The notes under the pieces were generated by a model. The model saw nothing but the letters and a program-made list of their open reading frames with translations. It made no database searches and was not told where the DNA came from. Shown here one piece after another: positions 1 to 7,752 of a DNA stretch of 17,859 bases. Both the position numbers and the translations under genes were made by a program. This DNA comes from JAAAOZ01 sp964496595 (GTDB lineage: Bacteria; Chloroflexota; Anaerolineae; B4-G1; SLSP01), in NCBI GenBank assembly GCA_964496595.1, contig CAZCAI010000100.1, forward strand, positions 1 to 17,859, in the 5' to 3' direction. Each line of letters starts with the position of its first letter. Position 1 is the first letter of the stretch.

Positions 1-54
1 TTCTTGGAACGCTGGTGGCCCAACATCGGCGAGGTTTTCTATGAGGGGCAATAG
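1..54 (+). CDS. C-terminal tail of an unidentified protein (partial)
   Basis: The first frame is open from the window edge to a TAG at 52-54 and encodes 17 residues ending WWPNIGEVFYEGQ. Too little is left to name a family. The next gene, with its preferred start at 71, begins 16 bp after this stop, so the two may be co-transcribed. If the next gene is an antitoxin, this could be the end of its partner, but nothing in the 17 residues shows that. Confidence 0.45.
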   Translation, partial: FLERWWPNIGEVFYEGQ

Positions 55-70
55 GAAGAGTAGAAGCGAA

Positions 71-235
71 ATGAGAGATGTAGAGATAATCGAATCGGTT
101 GATGAAATTGAGGAAGCAGCGTGGTTGCGTGCTGCTGCTCGTAATCCCGCTTTTGCTTTTTTGGATGATCCTGAAGAGGATGTCTACACAGCGACCGATG
201 GGAAACCCTTTGATGAGCTTGTAGCAATTGCTTGA
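71..235 (+). CDS. Small antitoxin-like protein (54 aa), partner not visible
   Basis: A short acidic protein whose second half reads NPAFAFLDDPEEDVYTATDG followed by KPFDE. As I recall, this NPxFxFLxDPxEDxYTxxDGxPF pattern is common in small proteins encoded directly before PemK/MazF-type toxins in Chloroflexota and cyanobacteria, where they are treated as antitoxins. The start at 71 is preferred because GGAAGAG (54-60) lies 10 bp upstream. An in-frame ATG at 41 would add ten residues and overlap the previous gene. No toxin follows: a hairpin and a convergent gene come next. It may be an orphan, or its partner may be the gene cut at the left edge. The open frame is well supported; the antitoxin role is inferred from similarity alone. 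Confidence 0.5.
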   Translation: MRDVEIIESVDEIEEAAWLRAAARNPAFAFLDDPEEDVYTATDGKPFDELVAIA

Positions 236-236
236 C

Positions 237-257
237 TCGATGAATGGAATTCATCGA
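237..257. terminator. Short perfect hairpin between convergent genes
   Basis: TCGATGAA and TTCATCGA form an 8-bp perfect stem around the 5-base loop TGGAA. It begins just after the stop of the small plus-strand gene, and the minus-strand STAND/BTAD gene ends 26 bp beyond it. No clear T-tract follows on either strand, so it is a weak candidate for a bidirectional terminator. Confidence 0.4.
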
Positions 258-282
258 CTGACACCTAAATTCCCATCGTCTC

Positions 283-3200
283 CTACGATTCCTGGCTCAA
301 TCGTTTGTAGAGCGCCAAAGTGCGCGGCGAAGGGGCCACGTCCAGTTCCTCGCGCAGCCGCGCTTCGCAGCGTCGATAGGTGCGGAGCAGTTGGGCGCGA
401 TTCCCCAGGCGGGCGTAGGCCGTCATCATCAGGCGATAGGCCTGCTCCCAGCAATCATCGCAGGCTAAGATGGTCTGGCAGACCTCGATGGCCTCCGTCC
501 ACTGCGCGCGCTCGATCAGAGCGCGCGCCAATTGATCCGCCGCCCCCACGTAGAGCGAGCGCAGGCGCGCCCGCTCCTCGCTGCACCAATCCTCGAAGGG
601 GTACTCCTGGAGATAATCGCCCGCGTAAAGACTCAGCGCCTCGCGATAGCGCGCGATGGCGGTCGCCGGCGCGGACTCGATGTCCGCATCCCCGGCGGCG
701 ACCGCGCGCTCGAAGGCCTCCCCGTCCAGCCAGAGATCGGCCTCCGGGCGCAGGCCGTAGAGGCTGCCATCGCGCTGGACGTAGGCAGAGGGCGCGCCGC
801 GCTTGCGTCCCGGCTCCAACGCCTTGTAGAGCGTGCTCAGCGCCACCTTGAAATCCCGCAGCGCGGTCTCCTGGTCGAGGCCGGGCCAGAGCATCTCCGC
901 GATCTGCTCGCGGTCGAGCATCGCATCGCGGTAGGTGATCAGCAACAGGAAGAGCAGGCGCGCGTTCTCCCGATGCCAATCCTGCGCCTCGATCTCGTTC
1001 TCCTTGAGGGGGACGCCGCGCCAGGCCTGGAAGTTGCCCAGCGTCTGCACCCGGAGCTGGTAGCCGGGATGGTGCTGGAGCTGCGTGAGGCCGAGATCGG
1101 CCAGACGCTGCCTGGCGTACTGCGGTGCGTGGCGCTGATCCCGCGCGTAGAGGAGCAAGGGTACCAACCGGCGCGGATCGGACGGGCCTAAGAGCGTGGC
1201 GCGCGTGAAGAGATAGTCGTAGCGCTGCTCGCGCGCGTGGGGCAGCAGATCGTCCAGCCCGCGCGCCAGGCGCGTCGCGTCGTCGGTCTCCAGCCAGAGC
1301 AAACACTGCCAGAGCCGCGCGACCGCCTGCCCGTAGGTATCGCCGCACTCGTGGAAGCCATTCCGCGCGCGGACGAGATGGGTGGCCGCCTTCTCGTACT
1401 GCCCCGCGATCATATAGCCCGCGCCCAGCGAGACCAAAATCAGATTGGCGATCCACTCGTCGCCGGCCGCGCGCGCCAACGCCAGGCCCCGCTCCGCTGC
1501 CCGTTCGGCCGCATCGATGGCGCCGCGAAAGCCGTGCGCGCGGCACAGGCCCCAATACGCTTCCACCCTGAGGCGCGGCACGGCTAACGTCTCGCTCTGG
1601 CGGATTGCGTCGCGGTAGCAGCGGCAGGCCTCGGCGTACCCGCGCTCCGCATCGCGCAGCAGCCAGGCGTGCCCCAGCCGCATCTTCCCCACGCCGGTGA
1701 TGAAGGGTGACGCGAGCGCCTCCCCGCGCTTGGCGCCCTCGATGGCGCAGTGATAGGCGGCCTCGCCCTCGCCTTGGAAGACTAAGATCAACGCCAGCAG
1801 TAACAGCGTCTCGCGATGGGCGCGCGGGCGCAGCACGGGATCTTGGCGCTCGGCCTGCGCGCGCTTCTCCAACACCCGCCGCGCCTGATCCAACTGGCCC
1901 GTGCGCAACATCACGCGGACGGCCAACTCTGCCTGACCGGGGCCTTCGGCGCGGAGCGCTTGCGCTTCCGCCTGGAAGGCCTCCGCTTCCGCCGGATGGC
2001 CCAGGTTCAGGCGATTCTCCGCCAGCAGCTCGAGGAGGCGCGCCTGCGCCTCGCGATCCGCCTGCCCGTCGGAGAGGCGCAGCGCCTCACTCAGCAGATC
2101 CTCCGCCTGGCTGGGATTCACCGTATCCAAGTAGATGCGGGCCTGGCCGCGTAGCGCCTGGCCGATGGCGCTCTGATCGCCCTGGGCGCGGGCCTGTTGC
2201 TCCGCCTGTCGATACCAGCCGAGCGCCTCGTCGAAGCGGCTGTGCAGCCGGGCGATGTCGCCTAAGTAGGTCAGGAGCCGAGGCGCGCTCTGGAGAACGT
2301 CCGGCGCGAGCGCGTTGATCCAGCCGGATAAGGTGTCCAGGCGTCCCGCGCGCACCATCTGGCGTCCGCGCGTGGCTAAGATCGCGGCGGCGTCCTCGTA
2401 GGCGGCGGCTTCCAGCAGGTGATAGATTGTCTCCTCCGGCTGATCGTGGCGCTGGCAGCAGGTCGCTGCCTTGCGGTGGGTCTGGCGGGCGAAGTGGGAC
2501 GTCTGCTGGTGACGCAGGAAATCGCGGAAGAGGTGATGATAGCGCAGGTGACCGTCGCCGTTGTCGACGACAAAGAGGCCGCTGTCCATCAGATCGCGGA
2601 GCACGGCGGCGCTGTCATCGCTGGCGCGCAGGCAATCGCAGAGCGGCGCCGTCATCTCCCGGAGCACGGCGGTGGTGAGCAGGAACTCCTGGATCGCCGG
2701 CGGCTGTTGATCCAAAATCTCCTGAGCTAAGTAGGCGAAGAGATGCTCCGTCGGCCCGACGAGCGGTTTCTCCTGGCGATCGCCACCCTGGAGGCGCCGG
2801 AGCGCCTGTTGGACATCGGAGATGGCGCCGCTGTGCAGGCCCTGCCAGACCAGTTGGAGCGCGATGGCCCAGCCCTCCGTCTCGGCGGCGATTTGGGCGA
2901 CCGTGGCGGGCGGCAGTTCGAGGCTGTAGTGCTCGTGGAAGAGCGCGGCGATCTCCTCCGGGGTGAAGGCCATCGTCTCCTGCCCGATTTCCAGGACGGC
3001 GCCTTTGACGCGCCACGTGAGCAGCGAGGGCAGCTTGAGGGGGTGCCGGGTGGAGAGGATGGTGTGGAGATGGGCCGGCGCGTAATCGATGAAGCGATTC
3101 AAGATGTTCAGTAACTCGGCGGCTCGGCGTAACTCGTGAGCGTCATCCAACACCAGCAGAGTGGGGGCGGTGAGGTGTTCGGATAGCTCGTTGATGAGCA

Positions 3201-3555
3201 GATCGACGAAGGCGGTCCAGGGGAGATGGTGGTTGCTGTCCAACTCGTCTAGCACAGCGAGCGGCGCGTCGGAGATTGCGGGGAAGCGGTCGCGGAAGCT
3301 GGCGAAGAGATGGAGGAGGAAGACCAGCGGGTCCGCGTCCTCCTCGCCTAAGTGATACCAGACGAGGGGATGAGCGCTTTCTGCGAGCGAGGCCAGGGCG
3401 GTGCTCTTCCCGTAGCCGGTGCCGGCATGGACGATGGTCAAGCGGTAGTCGAGCGCTTCCAGCAAGCGCTGCGTGAGGCGCGGGCGCGGCAGGATGCGCT
3501 TGTGGAGCCGGGGGGGCATCAGCTTCGTGTGGATGACCAGGTTATGGGGATGCAA
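283..3555 (-). CDS. MalT-like STAND ATPase with TPRs and C-terminal winged helix/BTAD (transcriptional regulator, 1090 aa)
   Basis: This is a large one-protein regulator of the MalT/SARP style. The N-terminus (about residues 5-60) has the usual TKLxPPRL lead-in and Walker A AGTGYGKST (44-52). Walker B is TLLVLDDAHEL (about 132-142). A long helical TPR-like region covers about 400-800. From about 832 there is an OmpR-type winged helix (LRVQTLGNF, then LLFLLL and AEMLWP), followed by a BTAD domain (about 945-1090, containing YAGDYL and a REELDVAPSPRTLALY end). In this family ATP binding and ligand sensing in the TPR region control DNA binding. Here the DNA-binding module is C-terminal, as in other Chloroflexota MalT-BTAD proteins, unlike AfsR, where it is N-terminal. 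The start is TTG at 3555 with GGGAG 6 bp upstream; a later ATG at 3519 would remove the conserved lead-in. It lies 13 bp after the kinase gene and is the only DNA-binding protein in the cluster. Target genes are unknown. Confidence 0.9.
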   Translation of the reverse strand: MHPHNLVIHTKLMPPRLHKRILPRPRLTQRLLEALDYRLTIVHAGTGYGKSTALASLAESAHPLVWYHLGEEDADPLVFLLHLFASFRDRFPAISDAPLAVLDELDSNHHLPWTAFVDLLINELSEHLTAPTLLVLDDAHELRRAAELLNILNRFIDYAPAHLHTILSTRHPLKLPSLLTWRVKGAVLEIGQETMAFTPEEIAALFHEHYSLELPPATVAQIAAETEGWAIALQLVWQGLHSGAISDVQQALRRLQGGDRQEKPLVGPTEHLFAYLAQEILDQQPPAIQEFLLTTAVLREMTAPLCDCLRASDDSAAVLRDLMDSGLFVVDNGDGHLRYHHLFRDFLRHQQTSHFARQTHRKAATCCQRHDQPEETIYHLLEAAAYEDAAAILATRGRQMVRAGRLDTLSGWINALAPDVLQSAPRLLTYLGDIARLHSRFDEALGWYRQAEQQARAQGDQSAIGQALRGQARIYLDTVNPSQAEDLLSEALRLSDGQADREAQARLLELLAENRLNLGHPAEAEAFQAEAQALRAEGPGQAELAVRVMLRTGQLDQARRVLEKRAQAERQDPVLRPRAHRETLLLLALILVFQGEGEAAYHCAIEGAKRGEALASPFITGVGKMRLGHAWLLRDAERGYAEACRCYRDAIRQSETLAVPRLRVEAYWGLCRAHGFRGAIDAAERAAERGLALARAAGDEWIANLILVSLGAGYMIAGQYEKAATHLVRARNGFHECGDTYGQAVARLWQCLLWLETDDATRLARGLDDLLPHAREQRYDYLFTRATLLGPSDPRRLVPLLLYARDQRHAPQYARQRLADLGLTQLQHHPGYQLRVQTLGNFQAWRGVPLKENEIEAQDWHRENARLLFLLLITYRDAMLDREQIAEMLWPGLDQETALRDFKVALSTLYKALEPGRKRGAPSAYVQRDGSLYGLRPEADLWLDGEAFERAVAAGDADIESAPATAIARYREALSLYAGDYLQEYPFEDWCSEERARLRSLYVGAADQLARALIERAQWTEAIEVCQTILACDDCWEQAYRLMMTAYARLGNRAQLLRTYRRCEARLREELDVAPSPRTLALYKRLSQES

Positions 3556-3561
3556 GAGCTT

Positions 3562-3566
3562 CTCCC
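3562..3566 (-). promoter_or_regulatory. Ribosome binding site supporting a TTG start
   Basis: On the minus strand GGGAG is followed by 6 bases and TTG (3555). It lies in the 13-bp gap after the kinase stop codon, so termination at the kinase gene and initiation at the BTAD gene are probably coupled. It is the reason for choosing TTG over the downstream ATG. Confidence 0.6.
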
Positions 3567-3568
3567 GG

Positions 3569-6500
3569 CTAATCGCTATCGCAGGGCAATACAGTCGCCG
3601 CTTGCGACGCCTCCGACAAAGGGGAGTTGGGCGAATCTAAGGTCGGGAGGCGGATGGTGAACGTAGATCCTACATCGATTTCGCTCTGGACGTCAATGGC
3701 GCCGCCGTGGGTCTCGACGATGCTCTTGACCAGCGCCAGCCCCAATCCAGTCCCCCCGTAGCGGCGACTCGAGCTGCCATCTACCTGGTAGAAGCGCTTG
3801 AAGATCAGGTGGATTTGATCCTGGGGGATGCCGATGCCCGTATCCTCAACGGCTATGATGACGGTTTCCGGCTCGGCGTGCAGGCGGATCGTGATGTGAT
3901 CGCCGGGAGATGTGAACTTGAGTGCGTTGCCGATGAGATTATCCAATGTGCGGCGGATGCTGGTGGGGTCGCCGGCGATTTCGGGGACGTCGGCGGCGAT
4001 GTCGGCGCGGAGGGTGAGTTGCGCCCGATTGGCGGAGGCCTGATAATCCGGCAGCATATCGCGCACGAGCGCGGCTAAGTTCAGGGGCTTGAGCGGCGGC
4101 GGTTGGGTTTCGGTCTCCAAAATGGCGTTGATGTCATCGATGAGGGCCGAGAGCATCTGAAGGCGGCGGCTGATGATTTCGACGGGCTTTTCTTGCATAG
4201 GCGTCAGCTCGCCTAAGTCGCCCATCTCCAAAAGTTCGGCATAGCCCCGCGCGATAGCCAATGGGGTGCGTAACTCGTGCGAGACGTTCTGGATGAACTC
4301 ATCCTTGAGGCGATCCAACTCGCGTTGTTGCTCCAGGGCTTGGGATAACGCCTGGGCGCGCTGTTCCTCTTCCTCGAAGAGGCGGGCATTCTCCATTGCG
4401 ATGGCGGCCTGGGCTGCGAAAGCCGACGCCAGACGCGCTTGCTCCTCGGTGTAGAAGCTCTCCTCGTATTTATCCAACGCGATCATACCTAACAAGCGGT
4501 CGCCTAAGATCAGCGGGACGCCTAGCCAGGAACGGGGCGTTGTGGGTGTGGGGCCTTGGTGGTTTGTAATCTGGTATTTCTGAGGCGCGTTATCCAAGAT
4601 CAAAGGCTCTTGGGTTTCGATGACCTGGCGATTAGGCGTCTTTTCGCTGTGGAGATCGAAGCGGATGGAGAGAAGATCGTCCATATCCTTAAAGCCGCGT
4701 CCGCCGATGATGACCAGGTGGTTGCCCTGCAATTGCTGAACGGAGGCGCTATCGTAAGGAACGACCTTTTGCAACTCGGTGAGGATGGTCTCAAGCACCT
4801 GATGAAGATCTAAGGTTGCACTCATCGCTTGGGCGACGGCGAAGAGGGTTTCGGCCTCGCTTCGCCGTTGGGCCTCCGCCTCGAAGAGCTGCGCGTTGAC
4901 CACGGCATTGACGCATTGCTGGGCCAGCGCCTGGATGAATGCGATTTCCTCCGGCGTGAAGTGGCGCGGCGTGCGGTGCCAGAGCACGATGCCGCCGATG
5001 ACCTCGCCGGTGCGCAGCATCGGCACGGCGAGCACGGCGCGAATCTCTTCTATCGCGTAGAGGTTCTGGAGTGGCGCCGTCGGTTCTTGGGCGAGATCGG
5101 AGACGGGGACGGCCTGGCGGTCGGTGACGGCGCGTCCGATGACACCTTCGCCGGCGCGGATGCCTTGCGTTTCAATGGCCCGGAGAAAGCGCTTGCTGAC
5201 GCCATAGCCTGCCGCGATGTAAAGTTTATTAGAAGATTGGAAGGTGAAGACGCCGCCGGCATCGGATTGGGAGAGCCTGGCGGCGTGGCGCGCAATGGAA
5301 CGAAAGGTTTGTTTGAGATTGGGGACGGACATAATCTCGCGACTGACGCGGGTGATAGCGGCCAACTCGTTGGCCCGCCGGTGGAGATCGGCGTTGAGAA
5401 GCGTCTGCGCTACGATGTCGGCAATCTGGCCGGCGAAGGTGATCTCGTCGGGATACCAATCGCGGGGCGCGCCGAGGTGTTCGTGGCGGACGACGCCGAC
5501 GACCTGGCCGTGGAGGCGGATGGGAGCATCCAGTGTGGCGCCCTTGTGGTTGGCGCCCCAATAATCGCGCATTAGCTCTGCCGTGCGGGGGTCTTGGAGC
5601 GCGTCGCGGGCATCGATGACCCGTTGATGTTGGAGCGCGTGGTGATAGCGAGGATATTGGGTGACATCTATCGAATGTGCGGACTCTTTGAGCGTGTGAT
5701 CCACGCGGTTGAAGGTCTCGATCTGCTGTAATTGGGGACGCTCCGGCGAGAATTTCCAGAGACTGACGCGCGCGATGTCCAGCGTATCGGCGGCGGATTG
5801 GGCGATGGAGTGGAGGGCCTTTTGTAATTGCGCTTCGGCCAGCGCCGGGTGTTTGGCCAACTGGGTGAGGGTGTGATGCTGGCGCTGCATCCGGGCGATT
5901 TGAAGGCTCTTTTCGGCCTCCGCGCGCTTGCGCTCGGTGATGTCCTCCCCGGTGGCGACGCAGTGGGTGATTTGGCCGTCGGGATCGTGGATGAAGGAGA
6001 TAGAGAGGGAAATCCAGTAGGATTCCCCGCTTGCCTTCCAGTTTTGCAGCTCGCCTTTCCACTCTTTTCCGGCGCGGATGGCCTGTTCTAATTCGTAGAC
6101 TGTCTCTAAGTCGGTGCTTTTGGTGTGAAGTTGATGAAGCTCCTGCCCGATAGCTGTTTCTCGCGGATAGCCGGTCATCTCGGTGAATTGGGGGTTAGTG
6201 TACTCGACGACGCCTTGGGGATCGGTGATGATGATGGCGACGGGGTTTTGCTCGACCGCGCGCGAGAGGCGGCGAATTTGCGCTTCGGCCTGGCGGCGCT
6301 CTTGGCGGATCTGGGCCTCGGCCAGCTCTCGCTCGACCGCCGGGACGAGGCGCGCGAGTTTGTCCTTCATCACATAGTCGTGCGCGCCGGCCTTCATCGC
6401 GGCGACCGCTTCCTCCTCGCCAATCGCGCCGGAGACGATGATGAAGGGGAGATCCAGGTCTGTCTCTTGAAGCATCTTCAAGGCCTCTCTGCCGCTGAAC

Positions 6501-6694
6501 TGGGGCATAGAGTAATCGGAGATGATCAGATCCCAATCGCCTTGGGCCAGCGCGGCGCGCATCCCCTCTGGGGTATCCACCTGTTGATAGGCGAGGTCGT
6601 AGCCGCCGCGCCGGAGCATCCGCGCGATGAGCAGCGCATCGTTTTCTGAATCCTCAATGAGTAGGGTATTTAGGGGCTTTTTTATTGTACCCAT
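3569..6694 (-). CDS. Histidine kinase REC-PAS-GAF-GAF-GAF-HisKA-HATPase (1041 aa), cytoplasmic
   Basis: A soluble multi-sensor kinase. An N-terminal receiver (about 8-122) has the acidic pair E14/D15, phospho-acceptor D60 in LIISDYSMP, S88 and K110. A PAS domain follows (about 140-255, ending GEDITERKRAEAE). Three GAF domains lie at about 285-435, 460-610 and 635-775; cofactor cysteines typical of bilin-binding GAFs were not recognised. The kinase core has the H-box NVSHELRTPL with His806, the N-box DNLIGNALKF (918-927), DTGIGIP (from D951) and GGTGLGLAL. No transmembrane segment is apparent. The receiver could let another kinase tune this one. The start is supported by AGGA 7 bp upstream. 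The gene begins 9 bp after the stop of response regulator 1, so the two are translationally close and probably partners. The C-terminal tail after the ATPase is short and shows no output domain. Confidence 0.93.
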   Translation of the reverse strand: MGTIKKPLNTLLIEDSENDALLIARMLRRGGYDLAYQQVDTPEGMRAALAQGDWDLIISDYSMPQFSGREALKMLQETDLDLPFIIVSGAIGEEEAVAAMKAGAHDYVMKDKLARLVPAVERELAEAQIRQERRQAEAQIRRLSRAVEQNPVAIIITDPQGVVEYTNPQFTEMTGYPRETAIGQELHQLHTKSTDLETVYELEQAIRAGKEWKGELQNWKASGESYWISLSISFIHDPDGQITHCVATGEDITERKRAEAEKSLQIARMQRQHHTLTQLAKHPALAEAQLQKALHSIAQSAADTLDIARVSLWKFSPERPQLQQIETFNRVDHTLKESAHSIDVTQYPRYHHALQHQRVIDARDALQDPRTAELMRDYWGANHKGATLDAPIRLHGQVVGVVRHEHLGAPRDWYPDEITFAGQIADIVAQTLLNADLHRRANELAAITRVSREIMSVPNLKQTFRSIARHAARLSQSDAGGVFTFQSSNKLYIAAGYGVSKRFLRAIETQGIRAGEGVIGRAVTDRQAVPVSDLAQEPTAPLQNLYAIEEIRAVLAVPMLRTGEVIGGIVLWHRTPRHFTPEEIAFIQALAQQCVNAVVNAQLFEAEAQRRSEAETLFAVAQAMSATLDLHQVLETILTELQKVVPYDSASVQQLQGNHLVIIGGRGFKDMDDLLSIRFDLHSEKTPNRQVIETQEPLILDNAPQKYQITNHQGPTPTTPRSWLGVPLILGDRLLGMIALDKYEESFYTEEQARLASAFAAQAAIAMENARLFEEEEQRAQALSQALEQQRELDRLKDEFIQNVSHELRTPLAIARGYAELLEMGDLGELTPMQEKPVEIISRRLQMLSALIDDINAILETETQPPPLKPLNLAALVRDMLPDYQASANRAQLTLRADIAADVPEIAGDPTSIRRTLDNLIGNALKFTSPGDHITIRLHAEPETVIIAVEDTGIGIPQDQIHLIFKRFYQVDGSSSRRYGGTGLGLALVKSIVETHGGAIDVQSEIDVGSTFTIRLPTLDSPNSPLSEASQAATVLPCDSD

Positions 6695-6703
6695 AAAGGT
6701 ATC

Positions 6704-7144
6704 CTATTTAGGAGGGCTTTGATTGAGATTGAGCCAATAGCTGCTCAGTTGTTGCACAATTTCGGTGAAGGCCTGGAAGTCGACCGGCTTGCGAATATAG
6801 CTGTTTGCGCCCAGTCGATAGCTGGTGAGGATGTCGCGATGCTCGCTGGAGGTGGTGAGCACAACGATGGGCAGCGCGGCGGTGCGTTCATTTTCCCGGA
6901 TCCGCTGTAGGATCTCCAGCCCGTTGATCTTGGGGAGTTTCAAATCTAACAAAACCAGCGCTAACTCATCCAAGCGTGTCTGAATAGGGCTGTCATCGGA
7001 AAAGAGGTAATTTAATGCCTCAACGCCATCGCGGACGACGACGATTTCGGCCTGATGCGTGGCGTAACTTTTCTCCAACGCCCGCATCATTAGCCATTCA
7101 TCGTCGGGATTATCTTCAACCAATAATATAATGGGATTCGACAT
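6704..7144 (-). CDS. Single-domain response regulator 1, Rcp1-type (146 aa)
   Basis: A receiver-only protein with every phosphorylation residue: E10/D11 in LVEDNPDDE, acceptor D67 in LLDLKLP, T97 in VVLTTS and K119 in YIRKP. LPKINGLEIL, GANSYIRKPVDF and the C-terminal VQQLxxYWLxLN are the hallmarks of the Rcp1 subgroup, first known as the partner of cyanobacterial phytochrome Cph1. It has no DNA-binding or enzymatic domain, so it probably acts as a phosphate relay or by protein contact. It is a close paralogue of the regulator at 7210-7647, with well over half of residues shared by eye. The start ATG has AGGAA about 6 bp upstream. Its TAG stop is 9 bp before the REC-PAS-GAF kinase gene, which is its likely cognate kinase. 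Confidence 0.93.
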   Translation of the reverse strand: MSNPIILLVEDNPDDEWLMMRALEKSYATHQAEIVVVRDGVEALNYLFSDDSPIQTRLDELALVLLDLKLPKINGLEILQRIRENERTAALPIVVLTTSSEHRDILTSYRLGANSYIRKPVDFQAFTEIVQQLSSYWLNLNQSPPK

Positions 7145-7209
7145 TAGGATTTCCTTATGTTAATTTTGAGGGATTGAGCGCGACAACTCCATTGTCTTTG
7201 TCGATTGCT

Positions 7210-7647
7210 TCAGTGCTGCGGCGGCCCTTCGTTCAGGACAAGCCAGTATAGACCCAGTTGTTGGACGGCTTGGGTGAACTGTCTGAAATCGACCGGTTTG
7301 CGGATGTAGCTGTTGGCGCCCAGATTGTAGCTTTGGGCGATATCGCGCTCTTGATCCGAAGTGGTCAGTACGACCACGGGGAGCAACTTGGTGCGTTCCT
7401 CGGATCGCAGGCGCCGGAGCACCTCCAGGCCATCTAACTTGGGGAGGTGCAGATCCAAGAGGATCAATTCTGGCATCTCCGGATCGCGATTGGCATATTC
7501 GCCGGCGGCGAAGAGGTAGTCCAAGGCTTCGGCGCCATCGCGCGTAATGACAACTTTGTTGGCGATTTTACTCTTCTTAAGCGCGCGTAGCGTTAACAAC
7601 TCGTCATCTGGGTTATCTTCTACCAGCAAGATGATTTTTTGATGCAT
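7210..7647 (-). CDS. Single-domain response regulator 2, Rcp1-type (145 aa)
   Basis: A receiver-only protein: LLVEDNPDDELL carries the acidic pair, acceptor D65 lies in LILLDLHLP, and VVLTTSDQERDI and GANSYIRKPVDF follow. It belongs to the same Rcp1 subgroup as its neighbour at 6704-7144. The frame is open back to 7710, but the extra N-terminal residues come from an AT-rich palindromic repeat and are not part of the family. Two adjacent ATGs (7650 and 7647) follow AGGAG; the second has the better spacing of 5 bp. It lies downstream of the membrane kinase (7753-10128), whose H-box and ATPase style is the kind that pairs with Rcp1 regulators, so these two are the likely pair. There are 62 bp between its stop and the next regulator's start region, with no strong hairpin. 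Confidence 0.93.
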   Translation of the reverse strand: MHQKIILLVEDNPDDELLTLRALKKSKIANKVVITRDGAEALDYLFAAGEYANRDPEMPELILLDLHLPKLDGLEVLRRLRSEERTKLLPVVVLTTSDQERDIAQSYNLGANSYIRKPVDFRQFTQAVQQLGLYWLVLNEGPPQH

Positions 7648-7652
7648 CATAG

Positions 7653-7657
7653 CTCCT
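7653..7657 (-). promoter_or_regulatory. Ribosome binding site fixing the start of response regulator 2
   Basis: On the minus strand AGGAG is followed by CT and then ATGATG. Spacing is 2 bp to the first ATG and 5 bp to the second. It excludes the longer open frame that runs back into the repeat. Confidence 0.7.
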
Positions 7658-7675
7658 TGTAAAATTGTGAATTGC

Positions 7676-7745
7676 GAATTAAGAATTGCGAATAAAAAAA
7701 CACTTGACAATTTGCTCTAAATTCTAAATTCGCAATTCTAAATTC
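7676..7745. repeat. AT-rich palindromic repeat between kinase 2 and regulator 2
   Basis: The left arm 7676-7693 and the right arm 7728-7745 pair over 18 positions with one A-A mismatch; the core is AGAATTGCGAAT against ATTCGCAATTCT. Further short AATTCTAA-type units surround it (7663-7755). The 34-base loop contains a run of seven A on the plus strand. The same motifs recur at 10239-10303, so this is a dispersed repeat rather than a simple terminator. In RNA it could form an attenuating hairpin 8 bp after the kinase stop. Confidence 0.8.
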
Positions 7746-7752
7746 TAAATTC

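Noticed and set aside
228..2318. Long plus-strand open frames opposite the BTAD gene, rich in Arg, Pro and Ala
   Set aside because: They are antisense shadows of a GC-rich gene with clear domains on the minus strand; composition is biased and no family is recognisable.
4829..5575. A 248-residue plus-strand open frame opposite the REC-PAS-GAF kinase
   Set aside because: The minus-strand frame encodes continuous GAF domains here, and the plus-strand frame has no recognisable motif or ribosome site.
7694..7715. TTGACA at 7704-7709 on the plus strand as a promoter
   Set aside because: It lies in the loop of the palindrome, points against all genes around it, and has no fitting -10 leading to a gene.
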